Source: Chitinophagales bacterium
Lineage (GTDB): Bacteria > Bacteroidota > Bacteroidia > Chitinophagales > S012-47
DNA: 64,000 nucleotides
Reading direction: 5' to 3'
NCBI GenBank assembly: GCA_015487695.1
Contig: WFPF01000021.1
Span: forward strand, 1-64,000
The position numbers and the translations under genes were made by a program. The notes beneath the pieces were generated by a model, which ran no database searches, was not told where the DNA came from, and was given only the letters and a program-made list of their open reading frames with translations. Shown here one piece after another: positions 26,707 through 35,819 of the stretch. Position 1 is the first letter of the stretch, and every line of letters begins with the position of its first letter.

Positions 26707-27807
26707 ATGCATCAAATGAAACGCACACCTTTCTACAATAAACACCTCGCACTGGGCGCCCGGATGGCTCCTTTTGCCGGATATGAAATGCCCATTTCCT
26801 ATTCAGGAATTAATGATGAACACCTTACCGTAAGGTCCGCAGTCGGGGTATTTGATGTTTCACATATGGGCGAATTCAGGATAAGTGGCAAAGAAGCGGA
26901 GCGCCTGGTACAGAAAGTGACATCCAACGATATCTCCAAACTGACCCCGGGCCGCGCACAGTACAATTGCATGCCCAATGAAAATGCGGGTATAGTCGAT
27001 GATCTGATTGTCTATAAAATTGCGGACGAGGACTACCTGCTGGTAGTAAATGCCTCCAATATCGAAAAAGACTGGAACTGGATTATTGCTCACAATGACT
27101 TCGATGCCCAAATGCAAAATTTATCGGATGACTACGCTCTTCTTGCGGTTCAGGGGCCTAAAGCAACAGAGACCTTGCAAAAGCTAAGCGACATCAACCT
27201 ATCGGATATTCCGTTTTATCACTTTGCCAAAGGGCGGCTTGCGGGCATCGATGATGTCCTGATCTCGGCCACCGGTTATACCGGCTCCGGGGGCTTTGAG
27301 CTGTACTTTGCCCCTTCTGCCGCAGAAGAAATCTGGGATTCCATCATGAAGGCAGGTGAAGATTTTGGCATCAAGCCCATCGGCCTGGGGGCACGTGACA
27401 CGCTGCGACTCGAAGCGGGTTACTGTCTTTATGGCAATGACATTGATGATCACACCAATCCCCTTGAAGCCGGACTGGGCTGGATTACCAAGTTTGTGGA
27501 GGGCAATGACTTTGTTGCCCGCAAACAACTGGAAGAGATCAAGAAAGAAGGTATCAAGCGAAAACTTGTGGGCTTTAAAATGAAGGCCAAAGGTATTCCA
27601 AGACACGGCTATGCCATTGTTGACTCTGAGGGCAACGACATCGGACATGTGACATCAGGCACCATGTCGCCCATGCTGAAAGAAGGCATCGGAATGGGTT
27701 ATGTACAAAAAGCCTTTGCCACTCCGGGAACAGAAATTTACATTCGGGTAAGAAACAAAGACCTGGCAGCAGAAGTAAGCCGGCCTCCTTTTGTGCCGCT
27801 AAAATAA
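26707..27807 (+). CDS. gcvT: Aminomethyltransferase (glycine cleavage T protein)
   Basis: GcvT transfers the methylene group from the aminomethyl-lipoyl H protein to tetrahydrofolate, releasing ammonia, in the glycine cleavage system. The 366-residue protein shows the family pattern: [76 protein letters not shown], and the C-terminal [10 protein letters not shown]. The length is normal. It stands alone without gcvH or gcvP. A second ATG three codons in is an equally good start. Confidence 0.96.
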   Translation: MHQMKRTPFYNKHLALGARMAPFAGYEMPISYSGINDEHLTVRSAVGVFDVSHMGEFRISGKEAERLVQKVTSNDISKLTPGRAQYNCMPNENAGIVDDLIVYKIADEDYLLVVNASNIEKDWNWIIAHNDFDAQMQNLSDDYALLAVQGPKATETLQKLSDINLSDIPFYHFAKGRLAGIDDVLISATGYTGSGGFELYFAPSAAEEIWDSIMKAGEDFGIKPIGLGARDTLRLEAGYCLYGNDIDDHTNPLEAGLGWITKFVEGNDFVARKQLEEIKKEGIKRKLVGFKMKAKGIPRHGYAIVDSEGNDIGHVTSGTMSPMLKEGIGMGYVQKAFATPGTEIYIRVRNKDLAAEVSRPPFVPLK

Positions 27808-27818
27808 GCGGATGGCCG

Positions 27819-28373
27819 TCAGGGCCAGATAAAAAACCCTGCTGAAATCAGGAAGAGCTGCATATGCCGGCTGTCCAAGGAATTCAGTTCTTTCCCGAAT
27901 TTGTCAAAATAACCCAGCCACGACATGCTGATCGTAAGTCCGTAAGTGTCCTCCGGCTTCCAGATGAAGACGCCACCCAGTTTCAGCAGAAAAGCCTGGC
28001 TCTTCAAATCGCCCCGGTTGTAGTTCATGGTTCCATAGCCGGTACCTGCGAAAGGCTCAAGACGTGCTTTTTCCGATTTTTTCCCGGCATATGAAATCTG
28101 AATATTGTATCCCCGGTATGCCGCCTCCGCGATTCCGGCAAAGTTGGCCGAATAGGGCCTGAAATTCAGTACATCCAGATTGGCTCCGATAACAATACCA
28201 TCGGAGCGCTGATAGGAAAATCCCATCTGATAGCCCAGCCTGCTTTCAAATTCGTAGCGAAAAAAATCATCGTATCGCGGCACTCCGTAGAGTGCTCCGA
28301 CTGCAAGCCTTGGCTGTGACACAAGAGAAAGAAAACTTCCCGTACAAAAGAGCAGTAGAATCATTCTTTTCAC
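27819..28373 (-). CDS. Predicted outer-membrane beta-barrel protein
   Basis: A 184-residue protein with a signal peptide (about 1-20) and short alternating beta strands with aromatic ends (GYQMGFSYQRSDGIVIGANLD-type), like small PorT/OmpA-barrel-related proteins of Bacteroidota. It ends FFIWP, an aromatic C-terminus typical of outer membrane proteins. The start shown is GTG at 28373, which gives the positively charged KR start of the signal peptide; ATG at 28364 is an alternative. It has its own promoter element just upstream and is convergent with gcvT (11 bases). Function unknown. Confidence 0.68.
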   Translation of the reverse strand: MKRMILLLFCTGSFLSLVSQPRLAVGALYGVPRYDDFFRYEFESRLGYQMGFSYQRSDGIVIGANLDVLNFRPYSANFAGIAEAAYRGYNIQISYAGKKSEKARLEPFAGTGYGTMNYNRGDLKSQAFLLKLGGVFIWKPEDTYGLTISMSWLGYFDKFGKELNSLDSRHMQLFLISAGFFIWP

Positions 28374-28378
28374 CTGAC

Positions 28379-28386
28379 CAAAGATA
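28379..28386 (-). promoter_or_regulatory. -7 promoter element for the barrel gene
   Basis: TATCTTTG on the minus strand matches TAnnTTTG, 5 bases upstream of the GTG start and 14 upstream of the alternative ATG. It lies between the M14 peptidase stop (28400) and the barrel gene, so the latter can be transcribed separately. Confidence 0.45.
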
Positions 28387-28399
28387 AAGGCCCTGATTT

Positions 28400-30169
28400 C
28401 TAGTTCATCAAGGGCAGTGTCATTATTTCCGTTAAGCGGTATACCGGATAGCGCTGATGACTCTTTTCGTAGTAGGGCGAATGCGTATAAATAAACTGCA
28501 ACTGTTTCCGCTTGCTCCGGGCAAACTCTTCATCCTGCGCTTTTTTCTCTTCAAAACGCAAGCGCAACACTTCATCCTTTCTGAGAATTTCTTCGGCACT
28601 GATATCAAATACATAATCGCTGAAATATTCTTTCTGCATCAGTATTTCATCGAAAAAATTCCAGCGAAACCAGGAATCCACGGCCCGGGGTTCGAGCATC
28701 TCCACAATATAGCGGTTGCTCTCCTGGTCGGGAAAGACCACATAGTCGCCCATATAAACCGGTATTTCCTGCACTTCTTCTTCTACCCTCAGGTCGGTGT
28801 GGGCATAATGCCCCTCCCATGGAAAGTCAAGCGTTTTTACATCCCTGATATAATAGCAGTGCAGAGAGAGTACCGTATCCTTGTCCATTCGGTAAAGCTT
28901 CACTCCGTTCATTTTTAAGCGTTCCACGGGCTCGCGCCAGGCTTGCGGAATTATATAGGCTACGGGTTTGCGTACAGAATCTGTGGCACGGTAGCTGTCA
29001 TAATAGCGAACAGGCCGGGTAAAGGGTTTGCTTTGATCATAATAGAGCTGCATCAGGCCGGTCACACGGCTCTTTCTGTAGCTCGCTTCGTATCCTTTGA
29101 AATCAATCATCCGGTAGTGCAGTGTATCCGGTTCCCAGTTCAGGTCAAACTGTTCCTGCCGGCTGACTTCCCGGTCGGCTTCTTTTTTCCGGGCGATAAT
29201 TTCCTCCGCATCTTTGTTTGCCTCTTCGGTAATGGCCCGGATCAGTGCATACGTTCCCCGCACTCTCTCCTCAAAACTTTTCAGCATGTGGGCTTCGGAA
29301 ACAAAGCCGATGGTATTGAACAGTGCCGTGTATCCCGTAGAATAACGGGGTGTTTCGATAAATGCCCGTATTCCGCTCTCAGGTGTGCGCTTCACGGAAA
29401 AAACGTAGGGTGTCATCTCAAAACCTTTCTCCTTCATCGATTTGTAAAGGGCAGGCTCCAGGTCATTGCTCAGATATTCAGCCAATACAGGATGAAGCTT
29501 GTCTTTCTGTGTGGAGATGAGAGTCATCACATACTGATAGTCGGCTCCGTCAGATGTGTGTGTATCCAGGAAGAGCTCCGGCTTCCAGCTTTGATACATA
29601 CGAATGAAGGCATGGGTATTCAGGGCTTCGGCTTTCGCAAAATCACGATTCAGATCCAGATTGCGCGCATTGCCTCTGAATCCCTGTTGCACCGGCCCCT
29701 GCTGATTGGCTCTTGTGCAGCAGCTTCGGTTCAGCGAGCCGCCCACATTGTAAATCGGAATAATGCAAAACACCACGTTCTCCAGCAAATCATCGTCCAG
29801 ACGGCCTGTCACCAGATCCCTGACCAGCATCATCGAGGCGTCCACACCGCATGACTCGCCCGGGTGAATGGCATTCATGATCATAAACACCAGTTTCCCG
29901 TTCTTCCTGGCTTCTGCCGGACTGAAGTATCCGTCTTTCGAAAGTACGACCAGTCTGATGGGCTTGCCGATATCCGCCTCGCCATATTGCAGCACTTTGA
30001 TCTTTCCCGGATAGACTTCGGACAGCCTTCTGTAAAAGTCGTTGCTTTGCCGGTAGCTTGCCGATTCTTTCCTGCCGCTTTCTTCAAATGGAGTCAGCCA
30101 GCCGCTCTGGGCCGGAAGCAAATAGGAAATAAAGAAAAAGAAGAGAGCCGCTACAAGTCTATGCTTCAT
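28400..30169 (-). CDS. M14 family zinc carboxypeptidase, secreted
   Basis: A 589-residue metallopeptidase with an N-terminal signal peptide (about 1-21, SYLLPAQ). Zinc ligands are visible: His102 and Glu105 in AIHPGES, and His204 in LDTHTSDG. The substrate-binding Asn-Arg motif is in NLDLNRDF (about 170-178). Length and the long C-terminal half match the large M14 subfamily of Bacteroidota, whose substrates are not well defined. It is the last gene of the operon starting at 33225; its start overlaps the MazG-like gene by 4 bases. Acts outside the cytoplasm. Confidence 0.9.
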   Translation of the reverse strand: MKHRLVAALFFFFISYLLPAQSGWLTPFEESGRKESASYRQSNDFYRRLSEVYPGKIKVLQYGEADIGKPIRLVVLSKDGYFSPAEARKNGKLVFMIMNAIHPGESCGVDASMMLVRDLVTGRLDDDLLENVVFCIIPIYNVGGSLNRSCCTRANQQGPVQQGFRGNARNLDLNRDFAKAEALNTHAFIRMYQSWKPELFLDTHTSDGADYQYVMTLISTQKDKLHPVLAEYLSNDLEPALYKSMKEKGFEMTPYVFSVKRTPESGIRAFIETPRYSTGYTALFNTIGFVSEAHMLKSFEERVRGTYALIRAITEEANKDAEEIIARKKEADREVSRQEQFDLNWEPDTLHYRMIDFKGYEASYRKSRVTGLMQLYYDQSKPFTRPVRYYDSYRATDSVRKPVAYIIPQAWREPVERLKMNGVKLYRMDKDTVLSLHCYYIRDVKTLDFPWEGHYAHTDLRVEEEVQEIPVYMGDYVVFPDQESNRYIVEMLEPRAVDSWFRWNFFDEILMQKEYFSDYVFDISAEEILRKDEVLRLRFEEKKAQDEEFARSKRKQLQFIYTHSPYYEKSHQRYPVYRLTEIMTLPLMN

Positions 30170-30495
30170 GAATTCAGTTTTTTATTGCTTTTATGCCGGG
30201 TTCCGTCCCGCGTTGTCTTTTTCAGCAGATTTTTTTCGATGGCTTCGCTGAGGTTCACCCCGGTCTGATTGGCAAGGCATATTAAGACAAACAATACATC
30301 GGCCAGTTCATCAGCCAGCTCCGCTTCTTCTTCGCTTTCTTTAAATGACTGCTCCCCATATTTGCGCGCAATGATCCGGGCCACCTCGCCCACCTCTTCG
30401 CTGAGTATGGCCATGTTCGTGAGTTCATCAAAATATCGAACCCCGTGGGCTTTGATCCAGTCATCTACCTTTTTTTGTAATTCCTCAACGGTCAT
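30166..30495 (-). CDS. MazG-like nucleotide pyrophosphohydrolase
   Basis: A 109-residue protein of the all-alpha NTP-PPase superfamily, hydrolysing nucleoside triphosphates to monophosphate and pyrophosphate (house-cleaning). The EExxE motif is EEVGE (33-37) and the second metal-binding motif is DELADV (62-67), with a helical region after it. The start is the ATG at 30495; an upstream in-frame TTG at 30513 is less likely. It overlaps the upstream membrane-protein gene by 11 bases and the M14 peptidase gene by 4. Confidence 0.85.
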   Translation of the reverse strand: MTVEELQKKVDDWIKAHGVRYFDELTNMAILSEEVGEVARIIARKYGEQSFKESEEEAELADELADVLFVLICLANQTGVNLSEAIEKNLLKKTTRDGTRHKSNKKLNS

Positions 30496-31066
30496 TTTCG
30501 AGCCTTTTTTCAATCCTGATCAATTTTTTCTGCAAAAGCGTATCAACGGGATTGTCTATTGTTTGCTTTAATATTTCCCTGTATTCTTCGTGGTCGCGGT
30601 ATTTGTTGAATGAATGGAAAAGCAGATCGAAGGGGGTCAGTTGCAGAATGAGGAAAATGACCGGATACACCAGGAGTCGTGCGTACAAGGGAGACAATTG
30701 CCTTCGGATCGAACGGTCATTCTTTTTGATCATCACGCGGTAGAGCAGAAGGATCATCATCACAGCGGTTCCAAAAGAAAAACCCAGCATGAGCAGATTC
30801 CCGCCATTGGGCCAGAAACGAAAGGTGTAAATCACACCTACCAGTCCGACAGATATGATCCAAAGACCAAAGAAATAAAGCATGCGCATGCTTCGAGTAA
30901 CCTGCTTGTTGAACAAAACCAGCGTTCCGGAAAGAAGATAATAGAGCGCCAGAGCCGAGCACGAGAGCACCAGCAGGCGTTCGGCCATTTCGACCTGAAA
31001 ATACTGAAGCCCGATGCTGAGCAGGGCAAAAACAATTAAACCGGGTTCCATCCAGTTTTTTTTCAT
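30485..31066 (-). CDS. Hypothetical membrane protein
   Basis: A 193-residue protein with five hydrophobic segments (near residues 8-25, 30-50, 62-83, 88-108 and 130-148) and a charged, helical C-terminal tail with repeated basic-acidic residues (NDRSIRRQL, RIEKRLENDR). No known domain is recognised. It is in the operon with GGGPS, rsgA, dtd and the MazG-like gene (4-base overlap with dtd, 11 bases with the MazG-like gene). The function cannot be inferred. Confidence 0.7.
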   Translation of the reverse strand: MKKNWMEPGLIVFALLSIGLQYFQVEMAERLLVLSCSALALYYLLSGTLVLFNKQVTRSMRMLYFFGLWIISVGLVGVIYTFRFWPNGGNLLMLGFSFGTAVMMILLLYRVMIKKNDRSIRRQLSPLYARLLVYPVIFLILQLTPFDLLFHSFNKYRDHEEYREILKQTIDNPVDTLLQKKLIRIEKRLENDR

Positions 31067-31518
31067 TCCTTATTTTTTGTGTCAATTACAATCGTCACCG
31101 GCCCGTCATTGAGCAGTTCTATTTGCATATACGCGCCAAATTTTCCGCTTTCTATCTCCCTGCCCAGTTCTTCCGACAGCGCCCTGATCATACTTTCATA
31201 AAGGGGCTCGGCCCTGCCGGGCGAAGCCGCCCGGATGAAGGAGGGCCTGTTTCCTTTTTTGGTGGAGGCATGCAGCGTAAATTGACTTACCAGCAATATA
31301 TTGCCTGCTTCCAGGTCTTTTACCGATACATTCATAATTCCCTTTTCATCCGCAAAAATTCTGAGTGCCGCGGCTTTGCGGGCAAGCCACTTTACATCTT
31401 CCTGCTCATCGGCCTCTTCAATGCCCAGCAACATGAGCAATCCGGGTCCTATTTCACCAAGTGTCTTTCCCTCGCTGCTCACACGTGCAAAACGCACCCT
31501 TTGAATGACCGCTCTCAT
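31063..31518 (-). CDS. dtd: D-aminoacyl-tRNA deacylase
   Basis: DTD hydrolyses D-amino acids from mischarged tRNAs, protecting translation. The 151-residue protein is full length with the two signature motifs: SQFTLHA (78-84) and the Gly-cisPro motif in NDGPVT (Gly139, Pro140). The blocks MRAVIQRV at the N-terminus and FGAYMQIELLNDGP at the C-terminus match the DTD1 family. It lies one base after the rsgA-side stop and overlaps the membrane-protein gene by 4 bases, in the middle of the six-gene operon. Confidence 0.96.
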   Translation of the reverse strand: MRAVIQRVRFARVSSEGKTLGEIGPGLLMLLGIEEADEQEDVKWLARKAAALRIFADEKGIMNVSVKDLEAGNILLVSQFTLHASTKKGNRPSFIRAASPGRAEPLYESMIRALSEELGREIESGKFGAYMQIELLNDGPVTIVIDTKNKE

Positions 31519-31519
31519 T

Positions 31520-32449
31520 TTACCATTTTTTCAATTCCTGCAGATCAAAAACTATGTGAAGGTAATTTTCATACCGCGAAAATGCGATCTCCCCTGCCTG
31601 AACGGCTTCAATCACTGCGCATCCCGGTTCGTTGATGTGAATGCAGTTGCTAAAACGGCATTCGTGCATCCGTGCTTTCATTTCCGGAAAATAGCCGGCC
31701 ACTTCTCCGGGCTCCAGATCGGCTATGGTCATCTCCTTCACACCCGGAGTGTCTATCACGTATCCTCCTTCTTTTATTTCAAACATCTCGGCAAAGGTCG
31801 TAGTGTGCTTCCCCTTGCCCGTCTGCCTGGAAATATCTCCCGTCTTCAGTTCGAAATATGGATACATGGCATTGATCAGCGTAGATTTGCCAACTCCGGA
31901 ATGTCCGGCCAGCAGAGACGTGTTGCCCTGCAGCACGCTTTTAAGTGCTTCCAGGCCTTCCCCCTTTGTCGCACTCACGAGCATGCAGGGATACCCCAAG
32001 GGCTCGTAAATCCCCTTGAGCATCTCATAGCGCTCCATGTCTTCGCTGCCGTACAAATCCTTTTTATTGAAAACCAGCACTGCCGGCACGTGATAGGCTT
32101 CACAGGAAACGAGAAAGCGATCCAGAAAACCCGGCTTCACATTCGGAAAACGGATGGTCGCCACCAAAATCGCCCGGTCGAGATTTGCTGCAATAATATG
32201 CCGGCCGTGCCGCATACGGGTTGACATGCGCAGCAGATAATTTTCTCTGGGATATATCTTGCTGATTATTCCTGTCTTTTGATCCGGCTCGATTTCCACC
32301 TCCACGCGGTCGCCTACTGCTATGGGATTGGTAAAGCGCTCCCTGTCCTGTTTGAATTTCCCCTTCAGGCGACAGTTCACCCGCTGACCGTCATCTTCCA
32401 GTTTGACGGTATACCAACTTCCTGTCGATCGCATGACCAGTCCTTTCAA
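31520..32449 (-). CDS. rsgA: Ribosome small subunit-dependent GTPase A
   Basis: RsgA is a circularly permuted GTPase that helps mature the 30S subunit. The 309-residue protein has an OB-fold (1-70), then the G-motifs in permuted order: NKKD (128-131), then GHSGVGKST (182-190), then DTPG (233-236), and finally a zinc-binding Cys264-Cys269-His271-Cys277 domain. Start is TTG at 32449, because the N-terminal MKGLV matches the conserved opening of the family (MKGLVxxSTGSWY); the ATG five codons in would lose it. It overlaps the GGGPS stop by 4 bases. Confidence 0.95.
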   Translation of the reverse strand: MKGLVMRSTGSWYTVKLEDDGQRVNCRLKGKFKQDRERFTNPIAVGDRVEVEIEPDQKTGIISKIYPRENYLLRMSTRMRHGRHIIAANLDRAILVATIRFPNVKPGFLDRFLVSCEAYHVPAVLVFNKKDLYGSEDMERYEMLKGIYEPLGYPCMLVSATKGEGLEALKSVLQGNTSLLAGHSGVGKSTLINAMYPYFELKTGDISRQTGKGKHTTTFAEMFEIKEGGYVIDTPGVKEMTIADLEPGEVAGYFPEMKARMHECRFSNCIHINEPGCAVIEAVQAGEIAFSRYENYLHIVFDLQELKKW

Positions 32450-33225
32450 AGCTTTTCTTTCATTTTTGTCCGGGGTTTCCCCGGGATTGATTTCAGAGCC
32501 TTCTTCAGTTCAGGCATCAGTTGCGGGTCGTTTTCAATGGCATTGCCCACGACTATGATATCGGCCCCGGCCGATGCAATCTGCCGGGCAAGAGCTGCGC
32601 TGCGAATGCCGCCTCCGATGAGCAGGGGATTCTTCGTTTTTTTACTCAATTCGCGAATCATGGAAAAGGGAACATGATGCTCGGCACCACTGCCTGCATC
32701 AAGATAGGTGAGCGACATCCCCATAAACTCACCGGCCCAGGCCGTGGACAAGGCGAGGTCGTTTTTCGCAGCCGGAATGGGCAGACTCTGTGACATATAA
32801 TGTGCAGTGGTCAGATTGCCGCTTTCTATCAGCATATAGGCCGTAGAGATCACTTCAAGTGCACTCTCCTTCAGAAGCGGAGCAGCCTCTACCTGCCTTC
32901 CGATGAGCAAGTCGGGATTGCGGCCTGAAATAAGGGAAAGGAAAAGCAGGGCATCGGCAGCGGGAGCTATTTTTGAGCCCGGCCCGGGGAAAAGGATCAC
33001 CGGTACAGAAGTGCAAGCCTTGAGTTCTTCCACCGTTTCATTCAGGCGCATGGCCGAAAGGTGACTGCCACCCACAAAAAAATAATCGGGCAAAGCCAGC
33101 GGCTCGCTTTTCAGATATTCCAAAAAGACGTCCACATCAAACTTATCCGGATCGATGAGCACAGCCAGGCTTTTCAGACCCTGCGCTTTTTTCTTCTTTA
33201 TGTTTTCAAGTATGTTTCCGGGCAT
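32446..33225 (-). CDS. Geranylgeranylglyceryl/heptaprenylglyceryl phosphate synthase-like
   Basis: A 259-residue TIM barrel of the GGGPS family, which links prenyl diphosphate to glycerol-1-phosphate through an ether bond, as in archaeal lipid synthesis. The blocks LAVLIDPDKFD, FFVGGSHL, LFPGPGSKIAPAADALLFLSL, TYLDAGSGAEHHV, GGGIRS and VVGNAIE are typical of group II enzymes, which also occur in Bacteroidota. First gene of the six-gene operon reaching 28400. Its product in this phylum is not firmly known and no second archaeal-lipid enzyme is visible in the window. Confidence 0.9.
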   Translation of the reverse strand: MPGNILENIKKKKAQGLKSLAVLIDPDKFDVDVFLEYLKSEPLALPDYFFVGGSHLSAMRLNETVEELKACTSVPVILFPGPGSKIAPAADALLFLSLISGRNPDLLIGRQVEAAPLLKESALEVISTAYMLIESGNLTTAHYMSQSLPIPAAKNDLALSTAWAGEFMGMSLTYLDAGSGAEHHVPFSMIRELSKKTKNPLLIGGGIRSAALARQIASAGADIIVVGNAIENDPQLMPELKKALKSIPGKPRTKMKEKL

Positions 33226-33242
33226 GACAAATTCTTGAGAGG

Positions 33243-33250
33243 CAAATATA
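33243..33250 (-). promoter_or_regulatory. -7 promoter element of the GGGPS-rsgA operon
   Basis: TATATTTG on the minus strand matches TAnnTTTG, 17 bases upstream of the GGGPS start codon. It lies in the 81-base gap after batE and separates the Bat operon from this one. Confidence 0.5.
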
Positions 33251-33306
33251 ATTGATTCCGGGGCTGAATAAGCGGCCCGGGAGGAAGTGCCAGCCTGCTA
33301 CAACGG

Positions 33307-34068
33307 TCAGATCACCCTGACGGCCTCTGCCGGTATCCATCCCTGCTTATCGTCACTCAGTTGTATCCGGTACCACTGTCCGGCCGCATCGAGCACTTTC
33401 ACTTTGCTGCCTTCGTGAATGATAAACAAATCGGTAGCTGAGCGGCCCGGTTCACTTTTTACGTATGCATTGGGGGCAAAGACGATGGCCTCCCGGCTGT
33501 TTTTGTTGATCCGGTAGTTTTCAATATTGAGGAAAAAAACCAAAAGGGTCAGAAAGAGAAAAAACAAGGCAGAGAAGAAGGCAAAGACGCGTATCCTTCG
33601 CCTGCCTGAAAAGAGATACGGCACAGCCAGAAAAAAAGCAATCCAAATCAACACGGTGGAAATCAGGGCCCATTGATCGGCCGAGCGGCTCCGCAGCAGA
33701 TCGCGCCACCATACACTGATCACACTCCGTTTCGGAGCTTCCATCTTATCCACAGTCCGCAGGCGGGCAAGCTGAAGGTTAAATCGCGCATCTTCAAATC
33801 GCGGATTCAGTTTCAGGGCTTTTTCATAGTTGTAGATGGCCGGGGCAATTTCACCGAGGCGGTAGTGGGCATTCCCCGCATTGAAGTAAAGCTCCGCGGA
33901 TTCATACCCGAGGTGCAGAACGGAGTCGTAATAAACGGCTGCCGAATCAAAGGCCCCCGACTGATAGTAGGCATTTGCTTTTTCGAAAAGCTGCCCGGGA
34001 TTTCCGGCCCAGACCAGCCCGCTACCCGCAAGCCAAAACAGAATGAGTATTAAGATGCTTTTTTTCAT
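33307..34068 (-). CDS. batE: BatE: TPR and SH3-domain protein
   Basis: A 253-residue protein with a signal peptide (1-21), three TPR units (about 30-110: ANAYYQSGAFDSAAVYY, ELYFNAGNAHYRLGEIAPAIYNYEKAL), two hydrophobic segments (about 128-145 and 155-180) and a C-terminal bacterial SH3 domain (RSATDLFIIHEGSKVKVLDAAG, WYRIQL). This matches BatE from Bacteroidota aerotolerance operons. It is the last gene of the moxR-Bat operon (4-base overlap with batD), likely contributing to a membrane complex. Confidence 0.9.
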   Translation of the reverse strand: MKKSILILILFWLAGSGLVWAGNPGQLFEKANAYYQSGAFDSAAVYYDSVLHLGYESAELYFNAGNAHYRLGEIAPAIYNYEKALKLNPRFEDARFNLQLARLRTVDKMEAPKRSVISVWWRDLLRSRSADQWALISTVLIWIAFFLAVPYLFSGRRRIRVFAFFSALFFLFLTLLVFFLNIENYRINKNSREAIVFAPNAYVKSEPGRSATDLFIIHEGSKVKVLDAAGQWYRIQLSDDKQGWIPAEAVRVI

Positions 34069-35819
34069 ACTTGCAACTCCTTTTCAAATCGATTAATCCA
34101 CGAACGGGCCCTTTCGAGCATTTCGCTGCGCGACAATCCCGCCTGCGATGGAGCATACACGGCTGCGCGGCAATTGTCCAGAAGTGTTTCCAGTTCTTCG
34201 GCCCTCAGCGGATCGATGCCGAGGCTTTCAAACTTCCTGCGAATTCCCTCCTGTGTCTGCTCCGAGCGATCGAGGTGGATGCGCTCACCGAGATAATCCC
34301 AAAGGATATTGGGTATGGCTTCAAAATAGTCTTTGTCGCTCAGCTCTTCTCCGGCCAGGCTGTTCAGTTTCTTCAGCGCCTTGCGGGCTGCTTTTTTCTG
34401 ACGTATCTGCTCGGCACTGCCGGCTGCCTTCATTCTTTGCCTGCGAATCAAAAGAAGCAGGATAAAAAGCAGGACCGGAGCCAGCATGAGGGCATAATAG
34501 CGGGGGGAGGCAAAATAAGAGAGTCCGCTGCGCTTCAGTTTGGTTTCGGTATGTATGTAGCGTATGTCCTGATCGAGCAATTCTATATCTTCCTTCGAGA
34601 GTCCGCTGATGGCATTTTTTCCGCCCGGACTGCTTTGGGCCTCTCCGCTTACCCGTATCTCATAAGAGCGGGTATGCGCCTTTTTGTATTCACCCGTGGC
34701 CGGATCAAACCAGGCAAATGTCAAAGAGTCCAGTTTGTACGTACCTCTTTGCCTCGGTACCAGTAGGTATTCATAGCTTTTCGTTCCGCTCAGTACATCA
34801 CCCCGGGTGCTTATGCGCTCGTTTATCTTTGGATCATACACCTCAAAATCATCGGGCAGACGGGGCTCGGGCAGATCGATGAGCTGAATATTGCCCGTAC
34901 CGCTGATTTTCACCCTGAGCGTGAGCGGTTCATTTACCGCTGCCTCATCCGAACTCAGGGTGGATTCAATTCTGAAGTTTCCCACGGCTCCGTTGAACTC
35001 GGGAGGCGCTCCTGCGGGCAGTTCTTTCACTTTCAGTTTTACGGCATTGCTCGTAAGCTTTATTCTCCGCGTATCGAAAAAACCGTATTGCACATCCACC
35101 GTCATCCGGGCGGGGTCAATCACCAGTTCCCCGCTTTTTTGCGGGAAGAGAATCAATTTTCGGACTACCGCAGTGCGATAATTGACCCCATTGATGTTCT
35201 GAGTTTTGACCTCGGGTTTTTTTATCTCTATATCCTTGCTCCAAAAGCCGTTCAGCTTGCTGGCCGGCATCTCATAATTGCTGATCCCCGATCGGAAGTA
35301 GAGGGTGTAATACAAAACCAACTGCTCGCCCCGGTATACTTCTTTTTTGCTCAGATGCGCCCGCAAAAAAATATCTTTTTTGGGAAAGCCGCTCACATCG
35401 GCCCCGCCCGGTGCTTTTCGCTTCGGCAGGGTACCTGATTTCACCACTTTTATGTGAATGGGCCGGGTACTGAGTGTTCCGTTCCCGCTTCGGAGCTCAG
35501 CCGCCTCAATGACCTTGTCGCCTGTTCCGGAAGGACGAATCAGATATGTGATTTTCAGTGTTTTCTTTATTTCCTGGCGACCGTTGACAATCTGCACGCT
35601 CATTTGTGAAGAACGGCTGCTGCTGATTACCTGAAAGTCGCTGAATGCGGGCGGAGTAAGGTTTCGTTCTTCTCCGTTTTCGATTGTAATTGTGTAGCGC
35701 AGCAGCTCCCCCTCTTCAATGGTGTTTTTGTTCACCTCCGCACGCAGGTCGGCCTGCTGGGCACTTGCAGAGCCCAGACTTATCATCAGTAATACAACGG
35801 CCAAAATACTCCTCATCAC
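34065..35819 (-). CDS. batD: BatD: oxygen-tolerance membrane protein
   Basis: A 584-residue protein with a signal peptide (ending SASAQQ), two or more beta-sandwich domains in the periplasm and one C-terminal membrane helix (near 430-450) before a cytoplasmic helical region. The opening ADLRAEVNKNTIEEGELLRYTITIENG-type block is characteristic of the BatD family. The start shown is GTG at 35819; ATG at 35816 gives an ATGA overlap with batC and is equally plausible. In the moxR-Bat operon between batC and batE; function is linked to envelope stress or oxygen tolerance, without a known mechanism. Confidence 0.92.
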   Translation of the reverse strand: MMRSILAVVLLMISLGSASAQQADLRAEVNKNTIEEGELLRYTITIENGEERNLTPPAFSDFQVISSSRSSQMSVQIVNGRQEIKKTLKITYLIRPSGTGDKVIEAAELRSGNGTLSTRPIHIKVVKSGTLPKRKAPGGADVSGFPKKDIFLRAHLSKKEVYRGEQLVLYYTLYFRSGISNYEMPASKLNGFWSKDIEIKKPEVKTQNINGVNYRTAVVRKLILFPQKSGELVIDPARMTVDVQYGFFDTRRIKLTSNAVKLKVKELPAGAPPEFNGAVGNFRIESTLSSDEAAVNEPLTLRVKISGTGNIQLIDLPEPRLPDDFEVYDPKINERISTRGDVLSGTKSYEYLLVPRQRGTYKLDSLTFAWFDPATGEYKKAHTRSYEIRVSGEAQSSPGGKNAISGLSKEDIELLDQDIRYIHTETKLKRSGLSYFASPRYYALMLAPVLLFILLLLIRRQRMKAAGSAEQIRQKKAARKALKKLNSLAGEELSDKDYFEAIPNILWDYLGERIHLDRSEQTQEGIRRKFESLGIDPLRAEELETLLDNCRAAVYAPSQAGLSRSEMLERARSWINRFEKELQV

